Shown: positions 43,941 through 52,967 of the stretch, piece after piece
How the letters are laid out: every line of letters starts with the position of its first letter
How positions within the stretch are numbered: the first letter of the stretch is position 1
NCBI GenBank assembly: GCA_905187695.1
Contig: CAJJIY010000003.1
Span: 1-64,000 of the forward strand
Direction: 5' to 3'
Source: an uncultured Eubacteriales bacterium
GTDB taxonomy: Bacteria > Bacillota > Clostridia > Oscillospirales > CAG-272
DNA length: 64,000 bases
Notes under the pieces: generated by a model
Databases searched by the model: none
What the model was told of the DNA's origin: nothing
What the model saw: only the letters and a program-made list of their open reading frames with translations
Position numbers and translations under genes: made by a program

Positions 43941-45231
43941 TATCATTTCCAAAAAACGCGATGGGGGTGTGCTTTCCGAAGAGGAAATCTCCTTCTTTGT
44001 GTCGGGATATGTTTCCGGGAATATTCCGGATTATCAGGCGGCGGCCCTGACCATGGCGCTCTTCCTTCGGGGCATGAATCATGAGGAAACGGTCACGTTG
44101 ACCGAAAAAATGGCCGCCTCCGGCGATCAATTGGATCTGAGCCGGTTTGGCGATGTCACGGTCGATAAGCACAGCACCGGCGGAGTGGGAGATAAGACCA
44201 CGCTGGTCGTGGCGCCGGTCGCGGCCGCTATGGGCGCTACGGTTGCCAAACTCTCCGGCCGGGGACTGGGACATACCGGCGGAACTGTGGATAAGCTGGA
44301 ATCCGTTCCGGGTTTTCGCACGGCGCTTTCCCCCGAAGAATTCCTTGAAGAGGTGAAAGAAATCGGCCTTTCGGTAGCCGGTCAAAGCGGAAATCTGGTC
44401 CCGGCTGATAAAAAGCTTTATGCGCTCCGGGACAGTACCGCTACCGTGGAGAGCCTGCCGCTGATCGCTTCCAGCATCATGAGTAAAAAACTGGCCGCAG
44501 GTTCCCGTTCCATTGTGTTGGATGTCAAGACCGGCCGCGGCGCTTTTATGAAAACCAAAGAAGAGGCGCGCGCACTTGCGCGGATGATGGTGGAGATCGG
44601 CCGGGCCCAGGGGCGCCGGATGAGCGCGTTGCTCACCGATATGGACGCGCCGCTGGGGCGCAAGGTCGGAAATTCCCTGGAAATGCAGGAAGCGTTGGAT
44701 ATTTTACAGGGAAAAGTGACCGCCGGTCGGCTGTATGACCTTTGCGTGGCGTTGGCCGCGCAGATGGGAAAACTTGCGCTTCATTTGCCTTCGGACGAAG
44801 CGGATGCGGCCGCGCGGAGAGCAATCTCTTCGGGGGCGGCCTTTGAAAAACTCACCCGTATGGTGGCTTATCAGGGCGGAGATGTATCTTATCTGGAGCA
44901 TCCGGAACGGTTCCCGAAGGCACCGTTTGTAAAAGAAATCCGTGCGCCTGAAAGCGGCTATCTCACCCTGATGGACGCGCAGACCGTTGGCCGGACCTGC
45001 GTATTGTTGGGCGCCGGCCGGGAAAAGAAAGACGCGACGATCGATTATACGGCCGGTGTGGTGCTGTTGGCCGAACGCGGCAATCTTCTCCGGCGGGGGG
45101 ATCCGATAGCGCTTCTTTGTACCTCGGATGCTGACCGCCTGACGGCGGCGGCCGAAACTTTTTCGTCCGCACTTGCATGGAGCGCGGAGAAGCCGGGACT
45201 TTCCCCGGTGGTGCTGGAAGAACTGGCTTGA
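43927..45231 (+). CDS. pdp: Pyrimidine-nucleoside phosphorylase
   Basis: A 434-residue enzyme splitting uridine and thymidine with phosphate. The family signature KHSTGGVGDKTTLVVAP and the phosphate/ribose site KLSGRGLGHTGGT are intact, with SRSIVLDVKTGRGAFM further on. Full length. It is the last gene of the salvage operon and ends at a strong terminator. Confidence 0.96.
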   Translation: MRMYDIISKKRDGGVLSEEEISFFVSGYVSGNIPDYQAAALTMALFLRGMNHEETVTLTEKMAASGDQLDLSRFGDVTVDKHSTGGVGDKTTLVVAPVAAAMGATVAKLSGRGLGHTGGTVDKLESVPGFRTALSPEEFLEEVKEIGLSVAGQSGNLVPADKKLYALRDSTATVESLPLIASSIMSKKLAAGSRSIVLDVKTGRGAFMKTKEEARALARMMVEIGRAQGRRMSALLTDMDAPLGRKVGNSLEMQEALDILQGKVTAGRLYDLCVALAAQMGKLALHLPSDEADAAARRAISSGAAFEKLTRMVAYQGGDVSYLEHPERFPKAPFVKEIRAPESGYLTLMDAQTVGRTCVLLGAGREKKDATIDYTAGVVLLAERGNLLRRGDPIALLCTSDADRLTAAAETFSSALAWSAEKPGLSPVVLEELA

Positions 45232-45245
45232 TTCCTGCAAACCGA

Positions 45246-45282
45246 AAACAGGCGGCGGGCACTCTGCGCCCGCCGCCTGTTT
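45246..45282. terminator. Strong bidirectional terminator
   Basis: A 15-bp perfect stem (45246-45260 with 45268-45282) around a 7-base loop between converging pdp and the adenylate-forming enzyme gene. Confidence 0.9.
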
Positions 45283-45320
45283 AATTTTTACGGTCATTAT
45301 GAAAGAACAGCCGCTCGCAG

Positions 45321-46862
45321 TTATCCCAGAGCGAAAGAAAGGATTTCTTTGTGCTCAGGTAAGCCCTCGTTCATCTTCTCAATAAAAGCCGAGAGTGCAT
45401 CGGTAAGATCGGAAAGGGTATAATCTTTTCCCAATATCCGGTAAGCCGCAAGGGGATCCGGCGTGATCAGCGCCGCCATTTCGGGCGGCTTCTGGTTGCC
45501 ACGCGGCAGGGCAAAGATTTTGACTTTCCGGCAAAGCGGACAGGCCAGCAGTCGCTGGGAGAGTTCTTCCGGGCAGACCCATCGGCCGTCCGGAAACCGG
45601 ATGGCCGATGCGGTGCGCCCCAGAATCAAGAGCCGCCCGTCCGGAGAGAGCGTGCCGACATCGCCGGTATAAAACCACCCGTCCCGCAGGTTACGGGCAT
45701 TCTCCGGATTTTTCAGATAGTTTTTCACAACAAAGTCTCCGCGAAAGCGGATTTCCCCGCATCCGTCCGGCCCGGGATCAAACACATCCGCACTGAGTCC
45801 GGGGAGCGGAGTTCCGACATCGCCGGTACGGGAGGGTATGCCGACGGCCATGGCGCCCGCACATTCGGCCGCGCCGTAAAGCGAGAAAATTTCAAGCCCC
45901 CGTTTTTGCAGTTCTCTTGAAACCGAAAAGGGAAGCGAAGCGCCGACCGAACAGATCTCCGTCAGCGCCCCTCCCCATGCGGCAGTCATTTTTCGGCGGG
46001 TCCGCACCGGCAGGGCGCGGGCGGAAAGCGCGGTGCTTCTTTTCTTTTCCGGCATTTCGGAAAGCAGATCCGACACGGCAAAGGGGGGCAGGATCAATCG
46101 CGTGGGCGCCAATAACCGTGCGTCTTTTTTAAAGTCGGTCAAAGCGGCGGAAACCGGCACCGCCGCGCCGGTGGAAAGCGGAGCCAGGAGTCCTGCCGTC
46201 AATACCGGCGACAGGCAAAAGGAAAGCATGGAAAGAACCCGCGTGCCGGGTCTTTGCGGCAGGCGGTCGGCAAGAGACTGCGCGGCCGCCGTCAGTTGGG
46301 CGGCCGGAAGCATCAGCGTTTTAGGCGCGCCGGTGTGACCCGCTGTGGCAAAAATCGCCGCGCCTTCGCGGTTGTCCGAAAGATATAGCGGAGAAGGTAC
46401 GCCGCAGAGTATCGCCTCCCGTCCTTCCCGGAGCAGAGCGGGAAAGGCGGAAAAAGGAATACACCGTTCGGGCGGCATTTTCAAAAGCGGGATCCGTTTG
46501 GTTTCTTCTTCGCCGTAAAGCACCGCTCCGGCGCCGGTATCCTGGCAAAGCGCCTTCAATTCATCGGCGTGCAATCCCGGATCGGCCGGTACGGCCACCC
46601 CCGCACCTACCAGAAGCGCCAGCAGGGAAAGCACCTGAAAATAGCTGTTTTTACCCAGCACCAGCACACGGGTGCCGGCCGGGAATCGCGCTTTCAATGC
46701 CACAGCCAGAGCGGCCGTATCCCGCTCCAGGCGCGCATAGGAAAAAGAAACGGCGCGCGTCTTGTCCGGGACCACTACGGCCGGCTCGCGACCGAAGCGG
46801 GATGCGCTGTGCCGGAGCAATTCTCCCACCGTCCGTGCGGGAATTTGCAGATCGTTCTCCAT
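45321..46862 (-). CDS. Divergent adenylate-forming (AMP-binding) enzyme
   Basis: A 513-residue protein of the acyl-CoA synthetase fold. The P-loop that normally reads TSGTTGxPK is here ATAGHTGAPK (near residue 173), the motif YGAAECAG and GWFYTGDVGTLSPDGRLLILG are kept, but the hinge region is GRTASAIRFPDGRWVCPEE and no C-terminal catalytic lysine motif is seen (end is PEHKEILSFALG). It may have lost thioester formation, or adenylation itself. Its substrate is unknown. It lies 44 bases downstream of purB. Confidence 0.75.
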   Translation of the reverse strand: MENDLQIPARTVGELLRHSASRFGREPAVVVPDKTRAVSFSYARLERDTAALAVALKARFPAGTRVLVLGKNSYFQVLSLLALLVGAGVAVPADPGLHADELKALCQDTGAGAVLYGEEETKRIPLLKMPPERCIPFSAFPALLREGREAILCGVPSPLYLSDNREGAAIFATAGHTGAPKTLMLPAAQLTAAAQSLADRLPQRPGTRVLSMLSFCLSPVLTAGLLAPLSTGAAVPVSAALTDFKKDARLLAPTRLILPPFAVSDLLSEMPEKKRSTALSARALPVRTRRKMTAAWGGALTEICSVGASLPFSVSRELQKRGLEIFSLYGAAECAGAMAVGIPSRTGDVGTPLPGLSADVFDPGPDGCGEIRFRGDFVVKNYLKNPENARNLRDGWFYTGDVGTLSPDGRLLILGRTASAIRFPDGRWVCPEELSQRLLACPLCRKVKIFALPRGNQKPPEMAALITPDPLAAYRILGKDYTLSDLTDALSAFIEKMNEGLPEHKEILSFALG

Positions 46863-46906
46863 GGTTTTTCCTTTCTCCCCGGAGGGGGTGAATGTCGGGC
46901 AGACGC

Positions 46907-48334
46907 TCAGACTTCCGGATTCATGCCGGACAGCATTTCACGCCCGGCGAGCAACGGATCCACGGTTTCTTTGATAAAGCGTTCCACCTGTTCGGGCGCG
47001 CGTCCCACATAGGCGGCAGGGTCAAGATGCGCCATGATTTCCGCTTCGCTCAGACCGAAACGGCTGTCGCCCGCAATCCGGGAGAGCAGATCATTGGGAG
47101 CGCCTTCCTCTTTTACGCGTTTTCCGGCCGCCATGGCGTGGGTGCGAATGGCCTCATGCAGGGTCTGCCGGTCGCCTCCGCGCTTGACCGCCTCCATCAG
47201 GATGTTTTCGGAGGCCATGAAGGGCAGTTCGGCGCGAAGCCGCGCTTCCACCACTTTCGGATAGACCACCAGTCCGTTGGTCACATTGATGTAAAGGTTG
47301 AGCACCGCGTCCACGCCCAGGAAGGCCTCGGAAATGGAAATGCGGCGGTTGGCACTGTCATCCAGCGTACGCTCCATCCACTGGGTGGAGGCGGTAATGG
47401 CCGTGTTGGTCATTTCGGCGATCACCGCGCGGGACAGCGCGCTTATGCGCTCGCAACGCATGGGGTTGCGTTTATAGGGCATGGCCGAAGAGCCGACCTG
47501 ATTCTTTTCAAAAGGTTCTTCCATCTCTTTGAAAGACTGAAGAATCCGCAGATCGCCGGAGAATTTATAGGCGCTTTGGGCAATACCGGAAAGCACATTC
47601 ATCACCCGCGCGTCAAATTTCCGGGTATAGGTCTGCCCGCTGACCGGAACCACCCGGTCAAAGCCGAATTTTTCGGCAATATACCGTTCGATCCCGTCAA
47701 TTTTTTCGCCGTCACCCGAAAGCAGTTCCATAAAACTGGCCTGTGTGCCGGTGGTTCCTTTGGAGCCGAGCAATGCCAGTGAATCGCGCACATAGGTAAG
47801 ATCCTGCAGATCCAGTACCAGGTCGTAGAGCCAAAGGGAGGCGCGTTTTCCGACCGTTATCGGCTGGGCGGGTTGAAGATGCGTATAGCCAAGCGCTGGC
47901 AGATCCTTATAGCGCAGGGCAAAATCGCGCAGATTCCGCATGACATGGCAGAGTTTTCCCTCCACCAGCGACAGCGCTTCTTTCATGATGAGCATATCGG
48001 TGTTGTCACCGACATAGCAGGAGGTGGCGCCCAGATGAATGATGGGGCGGGCTTTGGGGCAGGCGTCTCCGAATGCGTGAATGTGCGCCATCACATCGTG
48101 GCGGAGCTCTTTCTCGTAGGCGGCGGCCTTTTCGTAGTCCACTTCATCGGTGTGCGCCTTCATTTCCTCAATCTGCTCATCGGAAATCGGCAGGCCGGCG
48201 CGCTGTTCGGCTTCGGCCAGGGCAATCCAGAAAGCGTGCCAGGTGCGGAATTTTTTGTCTGCAGAGAAGAGATACTGCATTTCGGGAGAGGCATACCGGG
48301 TGGAGAAGGGCGAGACATAACGGCTGTTTTCCAT
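46907..48334 (-). CDS. purB: Adenylosuccinate lyase
   Basis: A 475-residue enzyme of the fumarase/aspartase superfamily acting twice in purine synthesis. The superfamily signature GSSAMPYKRNPMRCE near residue 293 is intact, as are HDVMAHIHAFGDACP and GATSCYVGDNTD. ATG 48334 follows AAAGGAAC. The downstream end lies 44 bases before the adenylate-forming gene and the upstream ATPase gene ends 16 bases before, so these three may form one transcript. Confidence 0.97.
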   Translation of the reverse strand: MENSRYVSPFSTRYASPEMQYLFSADKKFRTWHAFWIALAEAEQRAGLPISDEQIEEMKAHTDEVDYEKAAAYEKELRHDVMAHIHAFGDACPKARPIIHLGATSCYVGDNTDMLIMKEALSLVEGKLCHVMRNLRDFALRYKDLPALGYTHLQPAQPITVGKRASLWLYDLVLDLQDLTYVRDSLALLGSKGTTGTQASFMELLSGDGEKIDGIERYIAEKFGFDRVVPVSGQTYTRKFDARVMNVLSGIAQSAYKFSGDLRILQSFKEMEEPFEKNQVGSSAMPYKRNPMRCERISALSRAVIAEMTNTAITASTQWMERTLDDSANRRISISEAFLGVDAVLNLYINVTNGLVVYPKVVEARLRAELPFMASENILMEAVKRGGDRQTLHEAIRTHAMAAGKRVKEEGAPNDLLSRIAGDSRFGLSEAEIMAHLDPAAYVGRAPEQVERFIKETVDPLLAGREMLSGMNPEV

Positions 48335-48350
48335 GTGGGGGTTCCTTTCG

Positions 48351-49889
48351 TCAGAGAAAATCATATTTTTTATCCAGACTTCGCAATTGAATAGCTTCGG
48401 CAATGTGTTCCGCCCGGACGCCTTCGCTACCGTGAAGGTCGGCTACCGTGCGGGCCACCCGCAAAAGGCGGTCATAACCGCGTGCCGAAAGCCCGAGTTT
48501 TTCATAGGCGGCCGAGAGCAACGCGCGGCCTGCCGCGTCCGGCATACAGCACCGGCGGATGCCAGCGCTGTCCAACCGGGCGTTGAGCGATACGCCGACG
48601 GCCTCTTTCCGGGCGGCGGCAAAGGCTCTGGCCGCAACCACCCGTTCCCGGACTGTTTCGGAATGTTCCGCGTGGGCATTGTCTCCGGACATCTGCTCAA
48701 AAGAGAGGGCCGGCATTTCCACCTGAATGTCAATGCGGTCGAAAAGCGGACCGCTTACACGGCGCAGGTAACGCCGCACATCGCCGGGGGCGCAGGTGCA
48801 TTTCCGGGTGGGATGGCCGTAGTAACCGCATCGGCAGGGGTTCATAGCCGCTACCAGCATAAACGAAGAAGGGAAAGTGACCCGTCCCGCCGCGCGCGTG
48901 ACGGTCACGCGGTGATCTTCCAACGGCTGGCGGAGCGAATCGGTCACGGATTTCGGAAATTCCGGCAATTCATCCAGAAAGAGCACACCGTTGTGCGCCA
49001 GTGAGATTTCTCCCGGTCGGGGGTTGGCTCCGCCGCCGACCAGACTCACCGCCGAAAGCGTATGATGAGGGGAGCGAAACGGCCGCACGGTCATCAGCGA
49101 GGCGTCGGCGGGGAGCATTCCGGCCGCCGAATAGATTTTGGTGGTTTCCACCGATTCTTCGTAGGTGAGCGGAGGCAGAATGGAAGGCAGACATTTGGCC
49201 AACATGGATTTACCTGTGCCGGGCGGGCCGATGAACAGCAGATTGTGACCGCCTGCGGCGGCCACTTCCAACGCCCTTTTGGCCAGCATCTGGCCCCGGA
49301 CATAAAAAAGGTCGGGCAGCGCGGCGTCTGAATGCCCGGCCGAAAAAGAAAGAGCCGGTGTGACCGGGAGGGTTTCCAATCCTGTAAGATGCGACAAAAG
49401 CGCGGAAAGATCGGGCACGCCGTACACGGAAATCCCCTCGATGGCGGCGGCTTCTTTGGCGTTTTCGGCGGGCAGATACAGCTCGGGAAAGCCGGCACAA
49501 ACCGCCGCGGCAGCCATGGAGATGGCGCCCTTTATAGGTCGCAGTTTCCCGGAAAAAGAAAGCTCGCCAAGAAAAACGGCGTTTTGCATCGGTCGGGTCG
49601 GCCGGAGCAGGCCGCCCGCGCCGAGGACCGAGAGCAAAATGGCCAGATCCAGTGCGCTCCCTTCTTTTTTTCGGTCGGCCGGGGCCAGATTGACCGTGAA
49701 AAAGGCGGGCGGCAATTTCAATCGGCAATTCCGCGCGGCGGCCAGCACCCGTTCGCGGGCTTCCTTGACTGCAAGATCGGGCAGGCCGACAATTTCAAGG
49801 CCGGGCAATTTCTGGCTGGCATCGCATTCTACCTGCACGGGAAAACCGTCGATTCCCTGAAGCGCGGCTGAAAACACGGTGAAAAGCAT
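48351..49889 (-). CDS. YifB/ComM family Mg-chelatase-like AAA+ ATPase
   Basis: A 512-residue hexameric helicase-like ATPase; ComM extends heteroduplex joints in natural transformation in some bacteria. N-terminal Lon-protease-like domain (DASQKLPGLEIVGLPDLAVK, residues about 23-42), Walker A FIGPPGTGKSMLAKCLP near residue 217, Walker B NGVLFLDELPEF, and the C-terminal zinc segment MNPCRCGYYGHPTRKCTC. All parts are present and length is normal. Confidence 0.94.
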   Translation of the reverse strand: MLFTVFSAALQGIDGFPVQVECDASQKLPGLEIVGLPDLAVKEARERVLAAARNCRLKLPPAFFTVNLAPADRKKEGSALDLAILLSVLGAGGLLRPTRPMQNAVFLGELSFSGKLRPIKGAISMAAAAVCAGFPELYLPAENAKEAAAIEGISVYGVPDLSALLSHLTGLETLPVTPALSFSAGHSDAALPDLFYVRGQMLAKRALEVAAAGGHNLLFIGPPGTGKSMLAKCLPSILPPLTYEESVETTKIYSAAGMLPADASLMTVRPFRSPHHTLSAVSLVGGGANPRPGEISLAHNGVLFLDELPEFPKSVTDSLRQPLEDHRVTVTRAAGRVTFPSSFMLVAAMNPCRCGYYGHPTRKCTCAPGDVRRYLRRVSGPLFDRIDIQVEMPALSFEQMSGDNAHAEHSETVRERVVAARAFAAARKEAVGVSLNARLDSAGIRRCCMPDAAGRALLSAAYEKLGLSARGYDRLLRVARTVADLHGSEGVRAEHIAEAIQLRSLDKKYDFL

Positions 49890-49987
49890 GAAATGTCTCC
49901 TTTATCATAATGCGCTTTGCACGAGATACGGCAGACCGTTTTCGGTCCGGAGTGTCCCGTGCGGTTTTTTGTTCTGTAAGGACGGAA

Positions 49988-51277
49988 TCAACGACCCTTT
50001 TTCACCTTTGTCAGCGCACTGCCGATTGTCTTGAGCAGGGTGGCATTGGCGGTCGGATCGGAAAGCGTCACGCTTTTTCCGTCCGTATCCGAGAAATTCT
50101 GCGGGTCAAGAAACGCCACCCGGATCAGTGCTTCACAGCCGGAAAAAGCCGTGCCGCCAAGATATTCAAGCGTAGCGGGGAAAGTCACATTAGTAAGCGC
50201 CGTGCAATCCTTGAAGGCCGCACTGCCGACCGTGGTCAGGCCGGCGGGCAGGACGAGCGCGATTAACCCCGAGCATCCGGCAAAAGCACCGTTTGAAATT
50301 TCGGTGAGTGTGGCCGGGAACGCGATCTGCGTCAGTGCCGTACAGCCCGAAAAAGCATAGGCCGGGATTCTTGTCAGACCTTCCGGCAGGGTGACGGCCG
50401 CCAGAGACCGGCAACCGGCAAAAGCATAGGAAACAATAATTTTTGTACTCTCATCAAAGACCAGCCGGGTCAGTTTTTCTTTGTCGGCCGGGCCGAGCGC
50501 CACCAGATAGGGGGCGTCTTCTGTGCCGAGATAGCGGACTCCGTCCTTTTCCACACCCGAAAGTGCGTCACAGCCGGAAAGGGCATCGTCTTCAATGCCG
50601 GTCAGCGACCGGGGCAGCGTCAGCGCGGTCAGTTTTTCGCATCCGGCAAAACATTCGCTTTCAATGATTGAAAGAAGGGGCGGCAGCGCGGCGCTTCCCA
50701 AAAGCGGGCACATCGAAAAAGCCGCTTTTCCGATCCGGGTGCATTCGCTCTTTTCGCTAAAAGTTACCGATGTGAGATTTTTGCAGTTGAAAAAGGCGCG
50801 GGCACCCACTTCACGCACACAATCCGGGAAAGAAACGGTGATCAGTTGGGTGTTGTTTTCAAAGGCCCCGTCCGAAACGCCCAGCACCGGCAGATTTTTA
50901 TAGGTGGCCGGAACGGTTACATAAGCCGCGCTGCAGTTGCCCATGCCGGTTATGGTGTAACCGCTTGTCCCGTCCGGCAGAGTCACCGGTTCATAGACCA
51001 GATACTGCTCGTCGTATTTGGGCAGGCCGCACATTTTGCAGATGTTGTTTTCGTACTGATGTCCGATTCTGTATTCTTCGCTGACCAGTTCTTTGCCGCA
51101 TTGCGTACATTCGCGGTGACGAAGACCTTTTTGCTGGCAGGTGGCCGCTTTATCAATGATCCAGTTGCTTTCGGTGTGTTCGTGTCCGGACAGTTGCTCG
51201 TCCCCGCAGGACGCAAAAAAAAGCGGCAGACAGATGCAGATACAAAGAAGAAAAGCACATGACAGGATTTTTTTCAT
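49988..51277 (-). CDS. Surface lipoprotein with BspA-type leucine-rich repeats
   Basis: About 429 residues. A signal peptide ends in a lipobox (FASC, residue about 23). Then comes one cysteine-rich repeat of the type TCxxxGxxxRxCxxCG followed by IGH and a second CxxC. From about residue 110 there are at least ten LRR_5 repeats (AFxxCxxLxxVxFP pattern, e.g. AFSGCTALTQIAFPATL), which form adhesive solenoids. The likely role is surface binding of a host, a polymer or another cell. Start at ATG 51277 with AAAGGAG. Confidence 0.87.
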   Translation of the reverse strand: MKKILSCAFLLCICICLPLFFASCGDEQLSGHEHTESNWIIDKAATCQQKGLRHRECTQCGKELVSEEYRIGHQYENNICKMCGLPKYDEQYLVYEPVTLPDGTSGYTITGMGNCSAAYVTVPATYKNLPVLGVSDGAFENNTQLITVSFPDCVREVGARAFFNCKNLTSVTFSEKSECTRIGKAAFSMCPLLGSAALPPLLSIIESECFAGCEKLTALTLPRSLTGIEDDALSGCDALSGVEKDGVRYLGTEDAPYLVALGPADKEKLTRLVFDESTKIIVSYAFAGCRSLAAVTLPEGLTRIPAYAFSGCTALTQIAFPATLTEISNGAFAGCSGLIALVLPAGLTTVGSAAFKDCTALTNVTFPATLEYLGGTAFSGCEALIRVAFLDPQNFSDTDGKSVTLSDPTANATLLKTIGSALTKVKKGR

Positions 51278-51322
51278 GAATTCTCCTTTCGGGTATCCGG
51301 CAGTCGGATATTCTACCCTTAT

Positions 51323-51351
51323 ATTATAATATCCGCACGGAAAAAAGTCAA
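51323..51351 (-). promoter_or_regulatory. Promoter of the LRR lipoprotein
   Basis: TTGACT (51346-51351) and TATAAT (51323-51328) on the minus strand with 17-base spacing. Confidence 0.8.
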
Positions 51352-51480
51352 CCCCGGCGCAGGGTTTCCTGTCTTCCTTCTTATTCCGGACAAAAGAAAA
51401 AATGCCGGGCGCACCGGATATCAAACCCAAGGGAAAAATTCCCGGCGCCGGGAAAAAAAGCTGTTTTTTCATGGAAAATG

Positions 51481-51509
51481 TTGAAATATGTCAGAAAATG
51501 AGATATAAT
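51481..51509 (+). promoter_or_regulatory. Promoter of the unknown 281-residue gene
   Basis: TTGAAA (51481-51486) and TATAAT (51504-51509), 17-base spacing, about 28 bases before the ATG at 51538, with AAAGGAGGTGA as ribosome binding site. Confidence 0.82.
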
Positions 51510-51537
51510 AAGAACGAACGGTAAAGGAGGTGAGCGC

Positions 51538-52383
51538 ATGGCAGAGAAGCCGAAAATGGAAGAGATCAAAGAATATATCGGGAGCAACGGATGTTCCGAT
51601 ACCGAACGGATGATCGAGGCTCATTTTTTGGGTCTCAGGTCCGCCCCGTCTCTTTCTCTTGAGGACAGCCCGAAAACGTGCGTCTGCCCTCTTCCTTTAA
51701 CCATCCCGGAAGCGTTTTCAAATGAAAAAATCCTTATAAACCGTACCGATACGGTAAATTGGGGACTTTTTGATGTATTGGTCGGTTCGGTGCGGAACGA
51801 GGCGCAATACCGTCATTGCCTTGCGGAAAACTATTATTATGTCCCCGCGAAATATCTGACAGACCGGCAGGATCCGATCCGTTATGTAGCCATGTATCAT
51901 GCGTTGCGTTTCGGAGATCCCGGCATTCGTTATTACGGCAAAGTGATCCGGCGGGAATGCGTGCCGCGCCGGCAGGTGCCGTTTCCGGCCGCCCGTGCCA
52001 ACGGCGAGGAGCCTTATGAAGTTTTCACGGTAAAAAGTTGGGAAGAACTGCCCCAAAAAATAAAGCCCTGCGGTCAGTCGGTATATGAGCCGCGGTTCAC
52101 CAATCTTTTCTTGCTTCTGAATGTGCCGCGCACTTATGCACTTTTTATGATCAGAAGTGCGGAACAGTATGAAATTTTAAAGGAGTTGCGCCGCGCGGCA
52201 GCCAATCCGGGACAGCTCGACGGTATCCGCCCGGTCGGCGCACGGCTGTGGGCACGGACCGCAGGCGGGTTCTTTGAACTGACGGATCGGACAGGGCGAC
52301 CGCTTTGCCGTGTTTCGCTGGCGGAATTCCGCCGTGCCCCCGCCCGCGTCCTGCGCCGGATCTTTTCGACCCTTTCCGAATGA
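51538..52383 (+). CDS. Protein of unknown function, 281 residues
   Basis: A soluble protein without signal peptide or obvious helices. The middle (about residues 90-150) has a beta-rich segment with ENYYYVPAKYLTDRQDPIRY and VAMYHALRFGDPGIRYYGKV, then an Arg-rich part, suggestive of a compact nucleic-acid-binding fold, but I cannot name a family. It has its own strong promoter and ribosome binding site, GC-rich codon use like the core genes to its left, and stands last before the AT-rich island. A terminator follows at 52465. Confidence 0.7.
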   Translation: MAEKPKMEEIKEYIGSNGCSDTERMIEAHFLGLRSAPSLSLEDSPKTCVCPLPLTIPEAFSNEKILINRTDTVNWGLFDVLVGSVRNEAQYRHCLAENYYYVPAKYLTDRQDPIRYVAMYHALRFGDPGIRYYGKVIRRECVPRRQVPFPAARANGEEPYEVFTVKSWEELPQKIKPCGQSVYEPRFTNLFLLLNVPRTYALFMIRSAEQYEILKELRRAAANPGQLDGIRPVGARLWARTAGGFFELTDRTGRPLCRVSLAEFRRAPARVLRRIFSTLSE

Positions 52384-52464
52384 AAAAAGCCGCCGGGAAA
52401 GCGGACTTCTCATAAGGATGTTAGAAAATATCCAATGAAAAGCCGATTGAGAGTGCCTAACGAA

Positions 52465-52503
52465 GAAAATCCATCATGGACAGTAGGTCTGTGATGGATT
52501 TTC
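52465..52503 (+). terminator. Intrinsic terminator
   Basis: A 12-bp perfect stem (52465-52476 with 52492-52503) followed by CTTTTTTC. It ends the 281-residue gene and marks about where base composition changes. Confidence 0.85.
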
Positions 52504-52638
52504 TTTTTTCATCCTTCAAAATTTGCGTCGGGGGAAACAAAGAATAGGCGCGGTGAAAAAATATTTTTATTTTTGAAAAAAGTCTGGACTTCTGCAACCT
52601 TCTGTGGTATTGTTGTGTGCTAACAGGAGGTACAGCCT

Positions 52639-52902
52639 ATGAAAAGCATTATTAACGAACTGTGGCACGGTAACATCATTCCGCAAGAGGACAGCCGAAC
52701 AAATTCCAATGAGATGAAGCAACTCCTCAACTATATGGCAAGACATCACGAGGATCTCGAAAAGAGCTTCACGGACAATCAGAAGGAAGCATTCGAAAAG
52801 TTCCACGATTGCTTCAGCGAGTACATGGGCCTCGCTGAAGCTGCCATATTCGAATATGCCTTCAAATTCGGAATTCAAATTGTCGTAAACGCTCTATTGT
52901 AA
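52639..52902 (+). CDS. Small helical protein, DUF6809-like
   Basis: An 87-residue, mostly helical and charged protein (MKSIINELWHGNIIPQED, KQLLNYMARHHEDLEKSF, EKFHDCFSEYMGLAE) that resembles the DUF6809 family of short Clostridia proteins found in accessory regions. Function is unknown. The ATG has ACAGGAGG before it. It is the first AT-richer gene at the island border and is closed by a terminator at 52906-52951. Confidence 0.75.
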   Translation: MKSIINELWHGNIIPQEDSRTNSNEMKQLLNYMARHHEDLEKSFTDNQKEAFEKFHDCFSEYMGLAEAAIFEYAFKFGIQIVVNALL

Positions 52903-52905
52903 AGC

Positions 52906-52951
52906 AAAAGCAAACCAACACGGATTACATAGTCTGTGTTGGCTTGCTTTT
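52906..52951. terminator. Bidirectional terminator at the end of the glycan operon
   Basis: A 19-bp stem with two G-T pairs (52906-52924 with 52933-52951) and terminal A- and T-runs, between converging DUF6809-like and wecC genes. Confidence 0.88.
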
Positions 52952-52967
52952 CTAATTTATACTTTGA

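Noticed and set aside
52400..52640. Phage-type attachment site at the island border
   Set aside because: No direct repeat was found between this stretch and the end of the window, and there is no integrase or tRNA gene.
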